Below, piece after piece: positions 30,743 through 38,200 of a DNA stretch of 64,000 nt. The position numbers and the translations under genes were made by a program. The stretch covers positions 4,901,501 through 4,965,500 of the forward strand of contig NZ_JAAQRC020000001.1 in NCBI RefSeq assembly GCF_019216885.1, in the 5' to 3' direction. The notes below the pieces were generated by a model that did no database searches, had not been told where the DNA came from, and saw nothing but the letters and a program-made list of their open reading frames with translations. This DNA is from Methylobacterium sp. SyP6R (GTDB lineage: Bacteria > Pseudomonadota > Alphaproteobacteria > Rhizobiales > Beijerinckiaceae). Each line of letters opens with the position of its first letter. Position 1 is the first letter of the stretch.

Positions 30743-30765
30743 GGACAGGAAATAGCGCAGGGTTC

Positions 30766-31031
30766 CCCTCTCCCCGCGGGCGGGGAGAGGGCTGCTGACC
30801 CCTTGTCGGGTCAGCAGCAAGCGGAGGCGCAGCCGGAGCGAGGGAAGGGGGGCTCGACGGATGAGACTCTTCCGGCAATTCCCCCTCACCCCAGCGGCGA
30901 ACCTGCGGTTCGCTGCCGGGCTCCCTGAGCCCCTTCGGAGCTCAGGCCTCTCCCCGCAACGAAGTCGGGCTTGCCCGACTTCGTCCGTCGCTTGCAGATC
31001 CCGGGCAAGCCCGGGATCTGTCGGGGAGAGG
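30766..31031. repeat. Array of five perfect hairpins between hydrolase and CDF genes
   Basis: Within a frame of CCTCTCCCC / GGGGAGAGG blocks lie successive stem-loops: CTGCTGACCC (30792-30801) with its complement at 30808-30817; GCGGCGAACC-tgc-GGTTCGCTGC near 30894-30916; CCTGAGC / GCTCAGG near 30924-30946; an 11-bp perfect stem ACGAAGTCGGG (30959-30969) with its complement at 30974-30984; and an 11-bp perfect stem AGATCCCGGGC (30996-31006) with its complement at 31009-31019. The 438-base interval carries no credible gene. It looks like a mosaic of palindromic insertions. Confidence 0.8.
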
Positions 31032-31180
31032 AGTAAAGCCTGCGCTCTTCTTGTCTGGAAAGTTTCCCCGGACAGTCCTGCCGCCCGCGGGGCTCGCCGT
31101 CCCGCGGCGCGCGCCCTAAAGCAGCGGTGCCGGAACGACCGCGTGGGCCGGATGCCTGCGCAAGGGACTCAGGAGCGGGC

Positions 31181-32152
31181 ATGGGCCAGCACCACGACCA
31201 CGCGCATCACGACCACCACGACCACGGGCATGACGACCACGGTCATCACCATCACGGCCCGGGCCACGTCCACGCCCCGGCGAATTTCGGCCGGGCCTTC
31301 GCCATCGGCATCGCGCTGAATACCGGCTTCGTGCTGATCGAGGGCGCCTACGGGTTCCTGACCGATTCGGTGGCGCTGCTGGCCGATGCCGGCCACAACC
31401 TGTCGGACGTGCTCGGCCTCGTCGTCGCCTGGGCGGCGGCGACGCTGGGCCAGAGGCTGCCGACGGCGCGCTTCACCTACGGCCTGCGCTCGTCCTCGAT
31501 CCTCGCCGCCCTGTTCAACGCGGTGTTCCTGCTGGTCGCGGTCGGGGCCATCGCCTGGGAGGCGATCCAGCGTTTCAGCGAGCCCGCCCCCGTCCCGGGG
31601 CTCACCGTCACGATCGTGGCGCTGATCGGCATCGCGGTGAACGGCATCACCGCCTGGCTGTTCGCCTCGGGCGCCAAGGGCGACATCAACGTCCGCGGCG
31701 CCTACCTACACATGCTGGCCGACGCCGCGGTCTCGGCCGGCGTCGTGGCAGCGGGCCTCGTCATCATGGCGACCGGCTGGACCTGGATCGACCCGGCGAC
31801 CAGCCTCGTCATCGTGGCGGTGATCGTCGCCGGCACCTGGGGGCTCTTGCGCGACAGCGTCGTGCTCTCGCTCGACGCCGTGCCCCCGGGCATCGACCCG
31901 GCCGAGGTACGCCGCTGCCTCGCCGAGCACCCGGGCGTGGCCGAGGTCCACGACCTCCACGTCTGGCCGATGAGCACCACCGAGACGGCGCTCACCGCCC
32001 ATCTGGTGATGCCGGAGGGCCATCCCGGCAACGCCTTCCTCAACGACTGCGCGGGTTTGCTGCGCAGCCGGTTCGGCATCGCCCACGTCACGCTGCAGGT
32101 GGAACTGGCGGGTGGGCCGGCCTGCGCCCTGGCGCCGGACCACGTGGTCTGA
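31181..32152 (+). CDS. CDF-family divalent metal cation exporter, His-rich N-terminus
   Basis: The product (323 aa) is a cation diffusion facilitator of the CzcD/DmeF type, exporting Zn, Co or Ni from the cytoplasm in exchange for protons. The first ~32 residues contain 16 histidines and probably bind metal. Six transmembrane helices follow. The metal-site motifs HNLSD (in LADAGHNLSDVLGLV) and HMLAD (in AYLHMLADAAVSAG) are intact in helices 2 and 5. The C-terminal cytoplasmic ferredoxin-like domain has VAEVHDLHVWPMSTTETALT. I chose ATG 31181 with AGGAGCGG upstream; the longer frame starts in a region with no ribosome site. Metal specificity cannot be told. No MerR or DmeR regulator is adjacent. 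Confidence 0.92.
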   Translation: MGQHHDHAHHDHHDHGHDDHGHHHHGPGHVHAPANFGRAFAIGIALNTGFVLIEGAYGFLTDSVALLADAGHNLSDVLGLVVAWAAATLGQRLPTARFTYGLRSSSILAALFNAVFLLVAVGAIAWEAIQRFSEPAPVPGLTVTIVALIGIAVNGITAWLFASGAKGDINVRGAYLHMLADAAVSAGVVAAGLVIMATGWTWIDPATSLVIVAVIVAGTWGLLRDSVVLSLDAVPPGIDPAEVRRCLAEHPGVAEVHDLHVWPMSTTETALTAHLVMPEGHPGNAFLNDCAGLLRSRFGIAHVTLQVELAGGPACALAPDHVV

Positions 32153-32168
32153 CGGCGAGCCCGAACGA

Positions 32169-32206
32169 AAAGAGGAAGCCGCGCTGTTTCGTGCGAGGCT
32201 TCCTCG
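32169..32206 (-). terminator. Terminator of the giant secreted-protein gene
   Basis: The stem GAGGAAGCC / GGCTTCCTC encloses a 16-base loop. It is followed, on the minus strand, by TTTT. It lies about 60 bases past the stop of the giant gene and just after the convergent CDF gene. Confidence 0.75.
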
Positions 32207-32267
32207 AAGAGGGACGATCTTGCGGCGGCCCGGACAAATCCGGACCGCCGGCCACCACGCCGACGGC

Positions 32268-35200
32268 TCAGCCGATATTGCCGGCGCCGAAGGTGGTGTC
32301 GCCGAAGGTGGAGCGGCCCTCGAGCGCGCCGTATTGCAGGTAGTGCTGCATCGGGTCGAGCTTGGCCTTCGCCACATCGGCATAGGCGTCGAGATAGGCC
32401 GTCGAGTCGAAGCCCTTCGACGGGTCGCGGCCTTCCTTCCAGCCGTACTGGTCGTAGTGCATCAGCGGGTCGATCCCGGCCGCCTTCACGTCGCCATAGG
32501 CGTTCAGGTAGCCCTTGGTGTCGAACACCGCGTTGGGGTTGCGCCCCTCCTTCCAGCCATAGGTCTGGTAGTGCTGGTAGGCATAAACGGAGGAGTCGCC
32601 GCCCGCCGCGATGGCCGCGCGGGCCACGTCGGGGTTCGACAGGAGGTAGTACTCGGCGTCGAAGCCCGGATGCGCCGCCAGGTCGGCGGTCTTGCCGATC
32701 GCGTCGTAGATCTTGCGGCCCTCGCCCTGGCCGTATTCGATGTAATGCTTGAGCGGGTCGATCCCGGCGGCCTTCACGTCGGGGTTGCGGGCGAGGTACA
32801 GCTCGTTGTCGAAGGCGGCGGAGGGGTCGCGGCCCTCCTTCCAGCCGGTGGCATCGTACTGATCGAGCGGGTTCTGGCCCGCGGCGCGGACGGTCGGGTT
32901 GGCGGCGAGGTAACCGGTGGTGGAGAACAGCGCGTTGGGGTCGCGGCCCTCCTTCCAGCCATAGGCGGCGTAGTGGGTGTCGGCGTCCTGGCCGGCGGCG
33001 AGCACGTCCTTGTTGGTGGCGAGGTAGAACAGGTCGTCGACGAGGGGTGAGCCGTCGGCGACGACCACCGTGGCGTCGGTGAACTGGTAGCGCTCGAAGC
33101 CGGTGACCCGGTCCTGGCCCTCCGGCCCGACGATCAGCGTGTAGGCGCCGTCGCGGGTGACGGTGGTGTCGGCGAGCCGCGAGTTGAACACCAGGGTGTC
33201 GGTGCCGGTCGCACCGCCGGGCGAGCGGCCGCCGAGCAGGATGTCGTTGCCGGCAGAGTTGACGATCGTGTCGTCGCCGGCGCCGCCGGTGATGATGTCG
33301 TCGAAGGCCGTCCCGGTCAGCGTATCGTTGCCGTCGGTGCCGGTGCGATTGATCCCGCGGGCGAGAACCGTGTCGCTGCGGGCGGCGAGGTTCTGGATTC
33401 GGGTGTCGCCGGCGGGCGTGGTGTCGGCGGTGCCGTAGGGCGTCGAGGCGTAGAAGGCGCGCAGGTATTCGGCCATCGCGTCCTGCTCGGTGCCCTGCGC
33501 CGCGAAGGTCGCGGTGTTGGGCAGCGCGGCGCCGGGCATGGCGGAGGCGAGCGCCACCTTGTTCTCGCCATAGGCCGGGAAGGGATAGTTGTCGCCGCCG
33601 AGGCCCGGCGCGGTGGAGGTGCCGGTCGCCAGGAAGTCGAGGGTGACGGTGCGGATGCCGCGGTTCGGGTCGCCGACGAGCTGGCCGTTCTGCACCAGGG
33701 TGTCGGTGATCCGGCCGTTCTCGTCGACGATCGCGGCGTTGAGGACCCGCTGGCCCTCGCGGGTGACGGTGCCGTTGGCGTCGAGGGTCTGGGCGGTCTT
33801 GCTGGCGTCGAAGGAGAAGCTCAAGCCGCCGATCTGCGGGAACTGCCCGGGCGTCGCGCCCGCGGCGGTGGCCGAGACCGCGTGTTCCAGGATCCGCTTC
33901 ATCTCCAGCGCCGAGACCGTGGTGACGGCGAGCGCGTTGTTGAAGCGCAGAGAGTTGGTGACGTCGAGCTGCGAGATATCGCCCGATTGCTTGCCGGCGG
34001 AGGGGTTCGCCGCCGGGGGAAGCTCGGCGGTGCCGCCGCCCGCGGTCGAGAACGAGCCGATCGAGTCGCGGATGCCGCCGCCGTTCTTGATCGAGACCGC
34101 GACCGTGGAATCGTACTGCTTGGCGTACCAGAGATTGGCGTCGGCGGAGAGGTCGCCGAGGTTGGTCTCCTCGGTGCGGACCTCGCCGCGGCGCCCCTCG
34201 AGGTAGACGTTGGTGCGGCCGAGGATGTTGCCGTCCTGCTGGCGGATGATGTCGGCGACGCCGGCGGTCTCCTGGATGCCGTCGTTGTTGACGTCGAGGC
34301 CCTCGATCATTTCCCTGACGAGGTAGCCCTTGGTGCCCGGCGCGAAGGCCGCGTCCTTCGAGCCCCAGAGCTGCGCCACGCTGGTGTCGTCGACCGCGAC
34401 CGCACCCGAATTCTGCGGCGTGATCGAGTCGCGGATGATGGTGCCCTGGTCGTCGAAGGTGACGGTCAGGCGGCCGACATAGGAATATTCGGAGGCGGTG
34501 TTGACCAGCGCCAGGGTCTGGCCCGAGGCGTTGGTGAAGAATTGCGGGTAGGCGCCGCCCGAGACGTCGCCCGGCAGCAGCCGGTCGTTGGAGTCGGAGA
34601 GCAGGGTGTGCGAGCCGCCGCCGATCAGCACGTCGACGTTGCGCAGGAGCGGGGCCAGCGCCTGCTCGTTCGACAGCTGCTGCAGGTGGGTGCCGACGAT
34701 GACCTTGTTGAGGCCCGGGTTGGCGGCGAGCACCCGGTCGACCTCGGCGTTGATCTGCTGGGCCAGCAGCGCGATCTCGTCACGGCCGGTGAAGCCGTCG
34801 AGCGTCACGTTGCCGAGCGTGGTCAGCAGCGGCTCGAGCTGGGTGGTGGCGCCGATGAAGGCGATCTTCTCGCCGTTCTCGGTGATGACCACCGACTTGG
34901 CGATCTTGTCGGCACCGGTGCCGGTCTGGGTCGAGGTCGGGCCGGTCTCGGCGAAGGTGGCGACGTCGCCGTCCTTGTGGACGAGGCCCGAGAGCGCCGA
35001 TTCCCGCGAAAAATTCAGGTTGGTCGAGAGGTAGGGGAATTGCGACCCGACCCAGGTGTCGTCGGCCGCGCCCGCCGCCGTGCCGAGATTGGCGCCGATG
35101 ATGTTGGCGACTTCCGTGGGGCCGGAATCGAATTCGTGGTTGCCGAACACCGCGGCCTGGACGCCGATGATGTTCTGGATCGTGATGTCGGCCCGGCCCG

Positions 35201-38200
35201 GCGAGGCGGTGAGCTTGCCGTAGGCGTTGGCGCCCGAGAGCCCGTAATATTGGTTGTAGATGCCGTTATAGGTCGCGTTCAGCTGCGGGTCGGCGCCCGC
35301 GATGAAGAACGGGCTCGGGATCCAGCCGTCGCCGGTCGAGAGGGTGATCGAGTTCGGGGTCGCGTCTTCGAGCTTGTCGACGATCGCCGCGAAGTTCGGC
35401 GCGCGCTGGGTCGCCAGGAGACCGGCCTCCCAGTCCGAGGCGTGCAGGATCTGGAGCGTGTAGGTCATCGGGGCGGCCTGCTGGGTGGTGAAGTCGAGCT
35501 GGTCCTGCGCGAGGCCCGCGAAGGCGTTGCGGGACATGTCGGCGAAAGCGCCGGGGGCGACGTAAACGCGATAGGCCGTGCCCGCCTTGAGATCGGCGGT
35601 CGGATTGATCGTCACGGTGTCGCCGTTGATGGTGACCTGGGAAGTGTCTGCGGCTGCGATGGTGCGGGTGTCGCCCGCCCCGTCGGAGATGACGATGACG
35701 CTGTTCCCTTCGCCGGCCTTTACCGCCTCGCTGAAGCGTAAGGTGATGTTGGCGTCGGTCGCGACCCGGGTGGCATTGTCGGCCGGGCTCGCCGAGACGA
35801 GCGTCGGGGCGACGTGATCGAGCCTGAGGCCGACGAGGATCGGGTCGTGGTCGGATTCGCGCGCGGCGACCTGTCCGTCGAAGTACGAGGCAGGCCGGTT
35901 GAAATCGAGATTGTAGTCGATCGCGTCTGCCTCGTCGGCATTGACATGCCACTCGGTCACGCCGGTGACCTGCCGATCGAGACTGTCGTTGCCGAAAGCG
36001 TGGTCGAGGGCGCCGTAGGCCCCGTCGAAGACGTAGGAATATGGGTTGGCGAGGCGATACTCGGCGAGGTTGGAGAGATTCGCACCCTTGATGATGTCGA
36101 GCGCGTCCTCCTTGAAGTAGGCATTGAAGTCGCCGAGCAGGAGCACGTCGGGATCCTGCGTGCCGGTCGGCCTCCTCCCCACCCACTCGGTCAGCGCCTG
36201 GGCGGCGAGCTCGCGCTGCTGCTGCCAGTTGCCCTGACCGTCGCCCTGGTCGGCATCGGCCCCGGTGCCGGTGCCGCTCTTCGACTTCAGGTGGTTGATG
36301 ACCGCGGTGAAGTCCTCACCCGTCGCAATCTCCCGGAACGTCACCGCCAGGGAGACGCGACTGGTATTCGCCCCGTTGAAGATGTGGCCGACCGTGCTCT
36401 GCTTCAGCAGGGCGGGATCGATCCGCGCCACGTCCGCGTCGTCGAGCGTCTCGATCGTGGTGTTGAGCGCGACGCCGACCTTAGCCGGCTTGTAGATGAA
36501 GCCGACCGCGATGGCATCGCCGCCGAGGAACTGGCCCTGGTCGAGCTGGTTGCCCGGGTTCACGTAGGCGTAGGTGCCGGCGCCGACCCGGGCGTTGAGC
36601 TGGCCGACGAGGTATTCCAGCGCGTTGCCCGGGTTGCCGGGCTGGAACTGGTTCTCCAGCTCGGTGAGGCCGAGCACGTCGGCCCCGGTACCGATCAGGG
36701 TCGTGACGAGCTTCTCAGTCTGGCGCGCCAGTTCCTCGCTCGAATTGGCGCCGCGCGGCTGCTGGCCGATCGCGGTGAGCGAGCTCGACGAGGTGTTGAG
36801 CGTCGTGAAGTAGTTGAGGACGTTGAGGCTGCCGACATTCAGCGTGCCGCCGACCGCGTCCGGCGCGCTCGGGCGCGGATTGGCCTTGGTGAAGCTGTTC
36901 GCGCCGTCCTCGATCGACCGGACCCGGAAGGCGTTGGTCGGGCCGAACCCGAGGGTACCGGTGAGCCCGGTCACCGTGTCGCCCATCCGGGGCGCGGTGG
37001 CGGTCGAGTAGATCGGACCGAAGCCGTCGAGATTCTCGACCGGCAGGTTCTGGCTGTTCGAACCGTCGTCGTAGGTGATCGAGCGGGCGGCGGTCTGGGC
37101 GAGGTAGGCGGCGTAGCCTTGCGCGTTCGGCTCGAACTCGTTGGTGAAGGTCTCGGGCCGCCCGCCCGCCGCGAGGCGGATCTCGTCGAAGCGGTCGAGG
37201 TTGAACTGCTCGGAGATCGTGAGGGTCTGGGGGAAGCGGACCAGCATCCCCTCGTAGCGTTCGAGGTCCGGCTGCGCCGTCGTGCCGGTGCCCACCACGC
37301 CCGCCGTCGGCAGGGTGACGTCGACCGCCTGCGCCTTGACCTCGGCGGCCGAGAGGGCTCCGGCCTGGACGACCTGGATGCCGGAGGCGGCGTTCACCGT
37401 GAGCTGCGTCTCGCCGTTGAATTCGGTGACCGTGCCGGTGACCCGGACCCGGTCGCCCTCGTGTACGTCGACGAGGCGGTTGCCGGTGCCCTCGTAGACG
37501 AACAGCCCTTCCGAGGTCAGGGGGTTGGCATCCTGATCGGCTTTCTCCTCCTGGAGGTAGAAGCCGCCGAGGTTGCGCTTCCCGTCCGCGTCGCCGTTCT
37601 GGAAGTCGCCGACGACGATCGCCTCGACCGTGACGGTCTGGCCGACGAGCGGGCTGGCGCTGCCGGCGCCCTGCACCGCCGAGATCAGGGTCACGTCGTC
37701 GTTGACGATGGTGCCGGTGGCGCTGGCGTTGCCGGCGCTCACGCGGGCGGTGATGCCGGCCTGGCTCGAACTGGCATTCAGGAGCGTGAGCGCGAAGGTC
37801 TCGCTCGGCTCCGGCGTCGCGTCGCCCTGGACGGCGACCGTGACGACCGTCGAGGCGGCACCCGCCGGGATCGTGCCGGTGACGGTGAGCGGCAGGGCCG
37901 GGCTGCCGGTGAAGTCGGCGGCGCTGGCCGGGTTGGCGCCGGTGCCGGAGAGCGCGGCGGTGAAGGCGACGGCGCCGAGCGTGCCGTTCGAGCGCTGGAC
38001 CGTGAAGCTGAAGGTCGTGGTGCCGCTATCGCCCTCGGGCCGGCTGACGCTCAGCGAATCGGGCGCGAAGGAGATCTCCTGCGTCGCGCCCTGGGGCAGG
38101 GCGGCATAGAGCGTCGCACCGCCATTCGCCACCTCGTTGGCCGAGACCACGAGGTTCGTGCCGGTCGGGTTGCGGTCGGCGGGAATGAACGTGAGCACCT

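Noticed and set aside
30743..31180. CRISPR-like array in the hairpin-rich spacer
   Set aside because: The repeats are palindromes of different sequence and lengths. There is no constant direct repeat with unique spacers and no cas gene nearby.
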